A DNA stretch of 15,552 nucleotides from Vairimorpha ceranae. Taxonomy: Eukaryota; Microsporidia; Nosematidae. The position numbers and the translations under genes were made by a program. The DNA lies in assembly GCF_000988165.1 (NCBI RefSeq), contig NW_020169379.1, forward strand, positions 1 through 15,552. The letters run 5' to 3'. Positions 8,454 through 15,552 of this stretch are shown piece after piece. The notes beneath the pieces were generated by a model. That model was given only the letters and a program-made list of their open reading frames with translations, made no database searches and was not told the origin of the DNA. Positions within the stretch are counted from its first letter, which is position 1. Each line of letters starts with the position of its first letter.

Positions 8454-8616
8454 TGGAAAAAATTGAAGAATCTGAGGACTTTGGCTTTAAACAGAAGAAC
8501 AGTAAAAAAAGGATATTAATAATTTAATTTTTTTAAATATTACATTATTTATAAAAGGTAGATCCTGCTTATATTCGGGCTTTGAAAAAAAAAGAAAAAA
8601 TTATCATTATAAAAAT

Positions 8617-8739
8617 TTAATATATTGTAATAAAATAAGCAGTTTTACAATTCTTTGTGACGTATCCTCCGTCGAGGACTCGTTTAATAATAGAATATAA
8701 GTGATAACGACTTATTGAGGTTTTATTTGACTTTATCAT
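8617..8739 (-). pseudogene. Short helix-turn-helix-like coding fragment
   Basis: A 40-codon frame from ATG (8739-8737) to TAA, open upstream for 13 more codons. It reads TSISRYHLYSIIKRVLDGGY, a pattern like the second helix-turn-helix of Tc1/mariner or IS630-type transposases (ISxxTxYxIIKRxLxxG). It lies between the recognisable end of the Merlin transposase and the left candidate terminal repeat. It may be a fragment of another transposon nested in the relic, or a chance frame. Confidence 0.25.
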
Positions 8740-8879
8740 GCGCCTGAATTGGGGATGGGATTTTATATTAAATTTTTATCTATGTCAAGGGTATCAAAGC
8801 GATTGACATTTAAATTTATATTAATACTGTGGGGATGCCACACTTTGTCTTTTGCTTATGCTTTGCTGCCAGTTAAATT

Positions 8880-9773
8880 CTATAAAATTAGTAGGTTGTT
8901 TTTCGACAGAAATGTCTTCCTTGTTTTCTAAAGAAATATTTCAATCTAGACCACAATCCTTCTATATTTTGTGTATGTACAGAAAAAGCGTTAGCATCTA
9001 CAAAATTATTACTGTGGTTTAATGTTTCATGTTTAATATTTGGCATATTTGATGATGCACGCCATATTCTCTTTACTTATCAGTTATAATTTTCGTTCCT
9101 AAATTTACATTTTCAACTATAATATTTGTCATTCTAATACGACTTCTATTCAAAACTGGCGCAATAAAACACCTTTTAGACCCATGTTTTGTCCTTTTCA
9201 TAAATCACTGTTCATTAATTAGCCGCTTACGATTATATTTTGTTTTAAAAAATAAGCTTTCATCGATTTCTACGATTTTTGTAGCCCGTTAAAATCATAG
9301 TCATCAATCTTTTCACTATTGGCGCAGATATATTCACAAACAGCCTTTGTTGCCAAATCCGTCAATTTATCTATATAGTAGAATCTCTGCTTAATTTAAA
9401 ACCCATTTTTGAAAATGACATCCCCAGCATATATTTATACAAAATAAAATAATTTCCCTAAAACTATATTTAAAATTTTCAAAAACACTTCTCTTTCTAA
9501 TCGAAATCGCAAATCTACATGGTCTAACACAAGCCCACACATGTTTGTCTGAATGTTTCGTGCACCCGATATAATCTAAGGGCGGATAATCTTCGCACTT
9601 ATAGCAGCATTTTTTATTTTCGATAAGGCGCATTTTGCCATCCTTATATTTGTATTATGAGGTTCTAAAAGCGCAGTTTAAAATAATATTTCGTTCATAA
9701 TATGGCCTTTTATTTTTATATCACTAAAAAGTTCAGCTTCTATAACTATTACTTTTTTTGTAATTTTTGACAT
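8880..9773 (-). pseudogene. Merlin-family transposase pseudogene 1 (DDE, IS1595-like)
   Basis: The relic reads on the minus strand from MSKITKKVIVI (9773) through several frames. 9633-9391 holds the N-terminal zinc-ribbon-like part: CCYKCEDYPP, then VWACVRPCRFAISIRKRSVF and YSFREIILF. After a stop and frameshift come DLATKAVCEYI, then VEIDESLFFKTKYNRKR (9273 leftward), TNIIVENVNLGTKIITDK (to about 9076, then TAA where a Trp codon is usual), and finally HTQNIEGLWSRL (to about 8944) and YFFRKQGRHF. These three regions hold the catalytic D, D and E/N of the IS1595 DDE fold. At least two frameshifts and several stops make it inactive. Order and spacing fit one full-length transposase. Confidence 0.85.
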
Positions 9774-9869
9774 AAGTAGGGGCTAAAATTTTTTATTAAA
9801 CCGAGTAAAAACGGGATCTATTTTACAAAATATAACAGTCGTACATATTTAAAGAACGTTCTTACAACC

Positions 9870-9918
9870 TTCTATTTTTACTAACATTCGTATACATTTT
9901 AAGCTTTACTATCATTTG
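9870..9918. repeat. Stray copy of the 28-bp repeat found at 15211-15418
   Basis: Contains TTTTTACTAACATTCGTATACATTTTAAGCTTTACTATCATTT (here split: TTTTTACTAACATTC, GTATACATTTTAAG, CTTTACTATCATTT), about 1.6 units of the minisatellite at the right end of the window. It lies about 50 bp outside the right end of Merlin relic 1. Confidence 0.65.
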
Positions 9919-10115
9919 AGTGCAGGGCCGTATTCCAGGACATATCCAATAGAAGACTCTTAAAATAAATAAATAAAAAAAAATATATAACTTTAATGAG
10001 TTAATACATAAATTTTTTGATCTAACCAAACTTTCATATTTGACCAAATTCATACAATATTTACTCATAATATCTAAAATTAAGATTTTAAAAAAATTCT
10101 ATTTTACTTATAATT

Positions 10116-10227
10116 CAATGTCATTATTTCCACACAGGGTAAAAAAATGACATTACACCTCTAACCTATCCGTCCTTCCTACCCTAACAAAAACCTTTAG
10201 CTTTTTCTAAGGGAAATGATGACATTG
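10116..10227. other. Nested inverted repeats in a locally G+C-richer island
   Basis: CAATGTCATTATTTCC (10116-10131) and GGAAATGATGACATTG (10212-10227) are inverted copies, 15 of 16 positions paired, about 80 bases apart. Inside them AGGGTA (10136-10141) faces TACCCT (10180-10185). The enclosed sequence is clearly richer in C than its surroundings and has no open frame. It could be a structured RNA, the remains of a small inverted-repeat element, or a recombination remnant. The right arm contains ATGATGA, and CTGA follows at 10275-10278, as in box C/D RNAs, but the flanks do not form a closing stem. Confidence 0.4.
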
Positions 10228-10589
10228 ATCCCTACTTTTACATTACTACCATGCGTTCTTTATTCATATTTTACCTGAAACCAATAATTTATCAAAATTT
10301 TTACATCATCTTGACGTTTGCTGCGTGTAATAGTTTTATTGTTTAAGTTGATTGTATCAAAAAATAGGAGAATCTTAAAAAGTATCACAAATGTTAAGAC
10401 TTCATTATTATAAATGCTGTAATATGCTTCCATAAGGATAAAAATTAAAAAAAACTCATTAAGGTCTTATTCCCGGTCACATTTTATGTCCGAAAATACG
10501 GGTTTGATCCTAAATTATTAATACTAACATATGTTAGCTTATCAATTTATTTGCTTTTTAAACCACCCAAATATTTCGGTGATTTTTGG

Positions 10590-11020
10590 ACCTAACGCCA
10601 CACTAAATGCCTCCTATAAACCATTGACCATTTCGCACTCTCCCACAGTTATATTTTCTTTTAAAAAATAAACTTTCATCTATCTTCACAACTTTCGGCA
10701 CTCCATGCTCATCCATTCTACTTGTCTGAAAGCCATATATTCACAAATAGATTCCCCAACTAAATCAGCTATACCACTTGCTGTTTGCCGACATATGTTG
10801 AGTTCATATGCAGTATCTCTATAGAAATTCCAGAAAGCTATTAATAAGTGGCCTTAAATATAACTTAAACACCAATTTTGAAAGAATTAAAAAAGCTGAC
10901 AGTTCTTAGAGAAACTGTGTGCAAACACGGTCTTTTACAAGACCAATTATAACCATCTAGAGCACTCTTACGCTTTACATATACCATTAGACAACTTCTT
11001 AAACATACGTTGCAAGTCAT
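10590..11020 (-). pseudogene. Merlin-family transposase pseudogene 2
   Basis: Minus-strand relic starting at ATG 11020. The first 51 codons (to TAA at 10865-10867) carry a zinc ribbon, CNVC followed by DGYNWSCKRPC, and TVSLRTVSFFNSFKI, the usual Merlin/ISXO2 N-terminus. Further on, in shifted frames, are ELNICRQTASGIADLVGE and CEYM, then VKIDESLFFKRKYNCGR (10689 leftward) and NGQWFIGGI (to about 10607), the region of the first catalytic Asp. The C-terminal half with the second Asp and the Glu was not found, so the copy is truncated as well as frameshifted. It differs from relic 1 at many positions, so it is not a recent duplicate of it. Confidence 0.8.
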
Positions 11021-11434
11021 CGTAGTAGCAAACATTCAAAATTGAAAAGTGTAGTATTGGTTGTACTAAAATCAATGAACATACAGTCTATATATTCTTT
11101 ATTAATTATAAAGCCATAATATCTTCATTGCTATAACTATTCTAAACCTTAAAAATTTTTAAAATTTTAAAAACAGCGTATAATTAACATGAACCTAATT
11201 AAATATTAATTTCACAATTTTGACTTCTTATTATTGCAATATGATGTAACTAATTAATTGTTTAAACCTCTAATTTTATTTAAAAAAAATACATAAAAAA
11301 GTTTTTGATAAAATAATGTTGATTAATTCGTTTTAAGTGGTGTAGATGTCATATTTTTTCATAACGTTTTAATTTTTAGTGTAAAAAAAAACAAAAAAAA
11401 TTAGGAATTAAAAAATAATTGCATGAATTTTGAG
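11021..11434. other. AT-rich flank of Merlin relic 2, no gene seen
   Basis: No frame or terminal repeat could be supported here. A matching right-hand inverted end for Merlin relic 2 was looked for and not found. Confidence 0.3.
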
Positions 11435-11557
11435 AATAACAACAAAATAAATTATTATAATAAAACAAAAATAAACATCAAAGTGTACAATAAGGCTTAC
11501 TAGCGCTTTACTATAAAGTAGTTATGTCTTACGGTAACATCTTACTAGAAAACTTTT

Positions 11558-11712
11558 GATTTTGTCAGGAGACAGTCCAAGATGTGTCTTGAAACAGCCT
11601 CTGCCATATAAAACTTGATAAAACCTCGACGCGTCATATAAAGGGAATAAACGACATAACATCAAGCAGGAAATTGAACAAGAAATAGGAAGACTAGAAA
11701 AGGATGCTTAAA
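11558..11712 (+). pseudogene. Coding-like island, possibly a retroelement tail
   Basis: Plus-strand stretch with codon-like composition: SGDSPRCVLKQPLPYK, then after two stops NLDASYKGNKRHNIKQEI and QEIGRLEKDA to TAA at 11709-11711; a neighbouring frame reads MCLETASAI. A Cys-containing segment followed by an RHN motif recalls the end of non-LTR reverse transcriptases. That assignment is weak: the piece is short and broken. Confidence 0.2.
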
Positions 11713-12094
11713 CTATCAGAAAAACTAAGAATAAACTTTAATTGAATATTCTTTTTAAATAGTAAATTAAATGTCAAAAATATAATATTTGTTGTAAGTA
11801 GTCGTGTGATGACACCATGAACCAATAAAGAGGTTTGTTCTGCCTCGGTTTGACATTCAGATATATGTGTTGATATGAAACAATCAAGCATATATTTTAT
11901 ATAAAGGAATTTGCAATCAGCAGACACGTTTAAAGAAAATAATAATAACAATATCAATTAAAATAAAACTATTTGAACAGAAAATACCTTGAAGAGATGA
12001 AACTAAGAAAAGATCAAAACAGAGAAACAAACAAAAATTAACAAAAATTTTAATAAGCCAGCCTTAAGGAATTCTTGCTTTTGGTTCTTTGTTT
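11713..12094. other. Non-coding, no supported gene
   Basis: A minus-strand frame at 11694-11957 looks secretory (ILLLLFSLNVSADC) but begins at TTG directly after a stop codon, and its only ATG is internal, so I do not accept it. Nothing else was recognised. Confidence 0.35.
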
Positions 12095-12509
12095 ATCTTG
12101 TTATAGATAAACTATCAACAATATTTTTATTGGTTTTTCTCATTCCTGCATAAATACAAAAATTATTAAAATTTACAAAATGGAATATTATTGTTCCTTG
12201 ACACAAACATTTACACAATATGCATAACATAACTATGACTCCAATAGTTTTTGGATTTAACCCAAACTACGATCTTTTTAAAGATTTTAAAAAAGTTATA
12301 TTAAAAGCTAAGAAAACGGTAGTTAAATTAATTTAGTAAAAGAAGAAAACTTAATGTCTTATGCCGTATTCCAAACATAAATTCACGAAGAAATTAAGGT
12401 CGCTGGTTACATTTTTCTCCTCTACAAAATTTAATTTTGAATTTTAACCTGTTGTTATAAGACTTAACGTGCTGTGTATGAGTACTGTCATTAGGGCTGA
12501 CAAAATTGT

Positions 12510-12838
12510 ACTTTGACTAGTATTATTAGTTTATAATTACAATGCGTAAATAACGATCTGTTGACAGATCAGACCATTCGTTTAGACAAATATTACTTTC
12601 CGCGATGATACATCATTTATTATATTTAAAAGGGTTTCTGTGCGTCTATTATCAACTGGATTATAATAGCTCAAAAAAAAAGGGAAAACCATGTATCTGG
12701 GATGCAAAACACCAACTAGGGCCTAGCAGCTCGACCTCTATAAGATTTGCCATTATGATTTATTTTAGTTTCATCAACTTGTATTATAACATTGGGCCGC
12801 TCAGCCTAACGGAATTTCTTACAAAATATTCTTAAATA
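12510..12838 (-). pseudogene. Merlin/IS1595-family transposase pseudogene 3 (different lineage)
   Basis: Minus-strand relic reading ERPNVIIQVDETKINHNG (Asp-Glu pair encoded at 12764-12781), KSYRGRAARP, a stop, LVFCIPDTW, and in a shifted frame DNRRTETLLNIINDVSSR followed by KVIF. The QVDETK block with a following GR and the RRTETL...I block are the first catalytic Asp region and the segment leading to the second in IS1595-type transposases. The second Asp block is damaged (TNGLI where TDxW is expected), and the C-terminus is absent. The VDETK signature separates it from relics 1 and 2 (IDESLFFK), so a third family member inserted here. Confidence 0.75.
12555..12570. other. Small perfect hairpin
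   Basis: GATCTG-TTGA-CAGATC, 6-bp arms with a 4-base loop, at the damaged second catalytic region of Merlin relic 3. Probably incidental. Confidence 0.3.
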
Positions 12839-12840
12839 GA

Positions 12841-13255
12841 CAATGCAAATATTTTTCATATTTTTATTCTATTCTTTTTGTTGATGTAGTTAGTTTTTAA
12901 ATTCTTGAATTCTGGATATCCATTGAAACAAAATAAATTCCTTTTAAAAATAAACATGCAGAAATTTGAAAGCTAGATAAAACAGATTTTTTTTTGTTAG
13001 ATATAGATGTAAAAGATCTCATTACATCTATAATTCATACAGCGCTAAGAAAACTTATCAATATGCCTTGTTACTTTTTTAAATACATATGTCTATGTTA
13101 CAAAAACTACATTTCATCCCAGACCTTATAATTCTTGTTCTGAACAAAAATAGTAACATTTTATATTCATTGGCCCTAGTAATCTCATCTAGCACATTTT
13201 GATCATTTATTTTAAGAGGGATATTTTATGAAAAAACAAGTCCAGTTCCTTAATA
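12841..13255. other. Intergenic, 3' flank of paralogue 2
   Basis: AT-rich, no frame of note. Similarity to copy 1 resumes at about 13256 (TTTGTAAATCTGCC, against TTTGCAAATCTACC at 6684). Confidence 0.35.
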
Positions 13256-13388
13256 TTTGTAAATCTGCCTTTTACTAATAATGTAGCTTAAACAATGATA
13301 AAAAACTTAAAAAGACTAATTAATAGTAAAATTGTAATTTTTTAATAATTGTTATGTCTTTTCGACTTGTAATAAACAAGATAAAATA

Positions 13389-14381
13389 TTACAGCAAATA
13401 CAACACGGCAATTGCGAATATCAAGGTTAGTCCAATTTCTTGGTCTGATGCACTGTAGGGCTTAGAAGTATTACCACTATTATAATCATTAATATTATTG
13501 CCATTTGTACTATCATCACCATTTTCATTATTATCATTTTTACTATCATCACCATTTTTACTATCATCATCATCTTTATCATTATCATTTTTACTATCAT
13601 CACCATCTTTATTATTATTACGACTATGATCACCATTTTTACTATTACCACTTTTAACACCACCTTTACCACCACTTTTAACACCACTTTTAACACTTTT
13701 AACACCACTTTCAACACCACTTTTAACACCACTTTTAACACCACTTTTAACACCACTTTTAACACCACTTTTAACACCACTTTTAACACTTTTAATATTT
13801 TTACTATTATTACTATTATTAAGACTATGCTTTCCATTAAAATTACTACCACTTTTATTAATATCATTATAATCACAATTATTACGACTATTAACATTAT
13901 TTTTGTTTAATTTTTTTGGCGTTTCGCGTTTAGTAGTTTTTTCCTCATGTAAATTTAAATCATGCAATTGCAAAAGTTTTACAACTTTAGGAATTTTAAA
14001 TTCTTTTGATTTAAAAATAGTATTTTTATTTTTTACTAACTTTATTAAGCAACTTGAAGAAGAGTAAGAGATATTTTCTAAGTAATAAAATGATTCTTCT
14101 TGCTTTTTCTTATTAGTCCACCGTGCTTTTAATAATTTAATTTCTTGATCAGTATCATTAAAATCTTTTAAATAAAGATTTTCTATTGTTTCCGCAATGA
14201 TAAAAGTGCCAACATTGTTTTCACCTCCAGTGTTGTTTTTTTTAAAAAAAAATATACTAGGGCCTTCAGAGAGATATTTATTTGGTAAAATAATAACTGC
14301 TTTATGGAAATTTCTTTGATCAACTTTTGTAAAGTAAATCGTGGAGTTAAGCAATGCAAAAAATAAACCTATAAAAAACAT
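13389..14381 (-). CDS. Secretory surface-type protein, paralogue 2, with repeat stalk and shortened hydrophobic C-terminus
   Basis: 330 aa, ATG at 14381 preceded by TATCCTT. Signal peptide (1-15), then the same ectodomain as the protein at 6769-7392: FYYL at 98-101, FKI at 128-130. Instead of a short linker it has an Asn/Ser-rich segment (160-196), about a dozen VKSG-type repeats (about 199-245, strongly basic), and an Asp/Asn-rich acidic stretch (about 248-300). The end is SKPYSASDQEIG then LTLIFAIAVLYLL (318-330). Against paralogue 1 a net 4-base loss within the membrane span shifts the frame and stops translation before the YLVYYK tail. The result, small residues, a short spacer and a hydrophobic end, resembles a GPI-anchor signal, though a truncated membrane span is equally possible. 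The repeats open shadow frames on both strands. Confidence 0.75.
   Translation of the reverse strand: MFFIGLFFALLNSTIYFTKVDQRNFHKAVIILPNKYLSEGPSIFFFKKNNTGGENNVGTFIIAETIENLYLKDFNDTDQEIKLLKARWTNKKKQEESFYYLENISYSSSSCLIKLVKNKNTIFKSKEFKIPKVVKLLQLHDLNLHEEKTTKRETPKKLNKNNVNSRNNCDYNDINKSGSNFNGKHSLNNSNNSKNIKSVKSGVKSGVKSGVKSGVKSGVKSGVESGVKSVKSGVKSGGKGGVKSGNSKNGDHSRNNNKDGDDSKNDNDKDDDDSKNGDDSKNDNNENGDDSTNGNNINDYNSGNTSKPYSASDQEIGLTLIFAIAVLYLL
13495..13645 (-). repeat. Acidic low-complexity coding repeat (Asp/Asn/Ser/Lys)
   Basis: Codes for recurring DDSKN and GDDSKNDN blocks in paralogue 2, about residues 248-300. On the plus strand it appears as imperfect ATCATCACCATTTTTACT units. Absent from paralogue 1. 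Confidence 0.8.
13648..13797 (-). repeat. 12-bp coding minisatellite (VKSG repeats)
   Basis: The plus-strand unit CCACTTTTAACA, in about twelve copies, encodes Val-Lys-Ser-Gly in paralogue 2. Most copies are identical at the DNA level. Exceptions are a VESG copy, one 9-base copy (VKS) and a GKGG copy. Such nucleotide purity points to recent expansion by slippage, and copy number is likely to vary between isolates. Confidence 0.9.
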
Positions 14382-14535
14382 AAGGATAAAAAAAAATATT
14401 TTTTATAAAATTAAGAAAATAAATGAAAAAAAGGTATAACTAAATATTTAATTTTTATGTATTGGTGCTATAGATCTAGCAATTATGTATCATGTTTTAA
14501 TTTAAAATTTAATTTATCAATAATTAATCAAAAAA
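14382..14535 (-). promoter_or_regulatory. Conserved 5' flank of paralogue 2
   Basis: The first 50 bases upstream of the ATG are identical by eye to the flank of the gene at 7392, and similarity continues at a lower level to about 14535 (for example the shared GCTATAGATCTAG at 14468-14480). The TCCTT next to the ATG is the only C-containing spot. Likely holds the promoter of the pair. Confidence 0.5.
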
Positions 14536-15210
14536 ATATTAATTTTATTTTACTAAATAAAGCTCATTTTATAAAGTATTAAATAATAAACAATTACATA
14601 CCTGCTGTTTTAAGTTAATTATTATTTAAACTTTTATTAAAAATGAAAATTAGTTTATTGTTTTTGAGGTGTTTATATTAATATCTGTATAAAATTTTGT
14701 GGTCAGTAAAAAGAACTTAAGTTACCTTTATACTATAAATGAGAAAAAGAGTATATTTTAAAAAAGATTTTATAATCTAACAACTTACATACAAATTAAA
14801 TATTTGTAACAGTAAAATTTCGCAAATTAATTTTGCTTTACATTAAAAAATCTAAAATATTTGTATAATTAAAACATTCTAATAAATTAGAAACTTTGTA
14901 TTAGAAAAAGTTTATTTGTCATGTAAATTGTAATATTTTATTTGTGTTTCACAAATTTTTAATATTTTATCGTTCTTAGTAATTAATATTTCAATTAAGA
15001 CCTTATGTTTGCTTATAGGAAAATAAGCTTAAATATTATTTAAAAATTTGACCAAAATAGCTTCAGTGTGTTAACTAATGTAAATTAAGTATTTTATCGG
15101 CAAAAAGTAAGTTAAAAACAAATTTAAAAATTTTAATATAATATTAAAATGATTTTTTCTATAACACAGTTTCATAAAATGTACTTGTCGTACATAATTA
15201 ACTAAGCTTC
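14536..15210. other. Non-coding AT-rich region
   Basis: Nearly 0.7 kb with stops in all frames and no recognisable element. Confidence 0.4.
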
Positions 15211-15418
15211 GCATATCTTTTAAGTTTTACTAACATTCGCATACCTTTTAGTTTTACTAACAGTATAGCTTTTAAGTTTTTTAAATTCGCACCCCTTTTA
15301 AGTTTTACTAACATTTGTATACCTTTTAAGTTTTACTAATATTTGTAAAACATGTAACTTTAATAATACTCGACATATTTTAAGCTTTAAAAACATACGT
15401 ATACCTTTTAAGCTTAAG
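15211..15418. repeat. Degenerate 28-bp tandem repeat (minisatellite)
   Basis: Seven to eight imperfect units of consensus GTATACC-TTTTAAG-TTTTACTAACATTT. Units three and eight are shortened and six and seven are the most diverged. The better copies lie at 15211-15265 and 15288-15342. A 1.6-unit copy of the same sequence lies at 9870-9918. Non-coding. Confidence 0.85.
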
Positions 15419-15552
15419 TATTTCTAATTATTATTGCCCACTTTTTGCTGTTTAAATAACGAAATCAATATATATAAAAAGTTTGAATTTAAACATTTTT
15501 TTATTTTTTAACCCTTTTTTTAAAAATTTGTAAACGTCTTTGTGTTTTTTGT
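15419..15552. other. Non-coding window end
   Basis: AT-rich tail with no feature seen. Confidence 0.3.

Larger units (their letters stand above)
8559..9820 (-). mobile_element. Merlin (IS1595/ISXO2-like) DNA transposon relic 1, with candidate terminal inverted repeats
   Basis: A decayed element of about 1.26 kb bounded by a candidate inverted repeat. The left end, TAGATCCTGCTTATATTCGG (from 8559), pairs with the reverse complement of the right end, TAGATCCCGTTTTTACTCGG (ending 9820), and similarity continues inward into A/T-rich sequence, about 22 of 31 positions by eye. The size suits Merlin elements, and the transposase start codon (9773) lies 47 bp inside the right end. I could not find a convincing 8-bp target duplication next to the repeats, so the exact ends are uncertain. 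Confidence 0.6.
11435..14535. repeat. Segmental duplication, copy 2 (expanded)
   Basis: Collinear with 5999-7550 at the anchors 11435-11549, 12095-12113, 12205-12232 and about 13256-14535, all in the same orientation. It is about twice as long as copy 1. The excess comes mainly from the Merlin relic 3 interval (about 12510-12840) between anchors and from about 0.37 kb of low-complexity repeat growth inside the gene. The lower similarity of the first anchor compared with the gene suggests an old event, or gene conversion of the coding part. Confidence 0.72.

Noticed and set aside
8749..8931. Plus-strand 60-residue frame
   Set aside because: Starts with TTG and overlaps the tail of Merlin relic 1 in antisense.
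9862..10068. Minus-strand 68-residue frame
   Set aside because: Runs through the 28-bp repeat and has random-looking hydrophobic content; no motif.
11694..11957. Minus-strand frame with a secretory-looking start (ILLLLFSLNVSADC)
   Set aside because: Begins at TTG right after a stop codon; the only ATG is internal, past the hydrophobic part.
12605..12835. Plus-strand 76-residue frame
   Set aside because: Antisense to Merlin relic 3, whose DDE-region motifs are on the minus strand.
13427..13910. Long frames on both strands across the repeat stalk
   Set aside because: A 12-base repeat without stops keeps other frames open; the products are pure repeats of Val/Leu/Lys or Thr/Phe/Asn.
1..15552. 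tRNA, rRNA, CRISPR array
   Set aside because: No T-loop-like GGTTC motif with a matching stem, no conserved rRNA stretch, and no regularly spaced direct repeats with unique spacers; the tandem repeats are contiguous.

Overview
The window looks like a gene-poor, very AT-rich (roughly a fifth to a quarter G+C by eye) stretch of a fungal-type eukaryotic parasite genome, most likely a microsporidian. The reasons are: intronless genes; short C-rich or G-rich motifs directly before the start codons (GGAGGGGTT before the Hsp70 ATG, CACCCCA before the ATG at 3844, TCCTT before the paralogue pair), like the CCC/GGG-like start signals known in microsporidia; small signal-peptide proteins of no recognisable family; and decayed Merlin/IS1595 and non-LTR elements. 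The organism is inferred, not proven.

Layout. 1-347 (minus): 5' part of a non-LTR retrotransposon ORF with an APE-type endonuclease, cut by the window edge. 523-2535 (minus): an ER-type Hsp70 (BiP-like) with signal peptide and C-terminal REEL. 3844-4275 (plus): a small secreted protein. 4538-4733: two nearly perfect 95-bp tandem copies. 6769-7392 and 13389-14381 (both minus): two paralogous secretory surface-type proteins, one with a C-terminal membrane span, the other with a long low-complexity stalk and a frameshifted, shortened hydrophobic end. Between and around them, 8559-12840 is a graveyard of three different Merlin-family transposase relics. 15211-15418: degenerate 28-bp tandem repeats, with a stray copy near 9880.

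The paralogues sit inside a larger direct segmental duplication (about 5999-7550 and 11435-14535). Collinear anchors lie at 5999/11435, 6413/12095, 6632/12205 and 6684/13256. The second copy is expanded by transposon insertion and by repeat growth inside the gene.

The most interesting system is this small secreted protein family. The 3844 protein shares key residues and spacing with the paralogues, so the window may hold a soluble, a membrane-spanning and a possibly lipid-anchored version of one fold. The two paralogues differ mostly by amino-acid-changing substitutions, suggesting surface diversification. The BiP-like chaperone would act in the secretory pathway such proteins use, but no operon-like linkage is implied.
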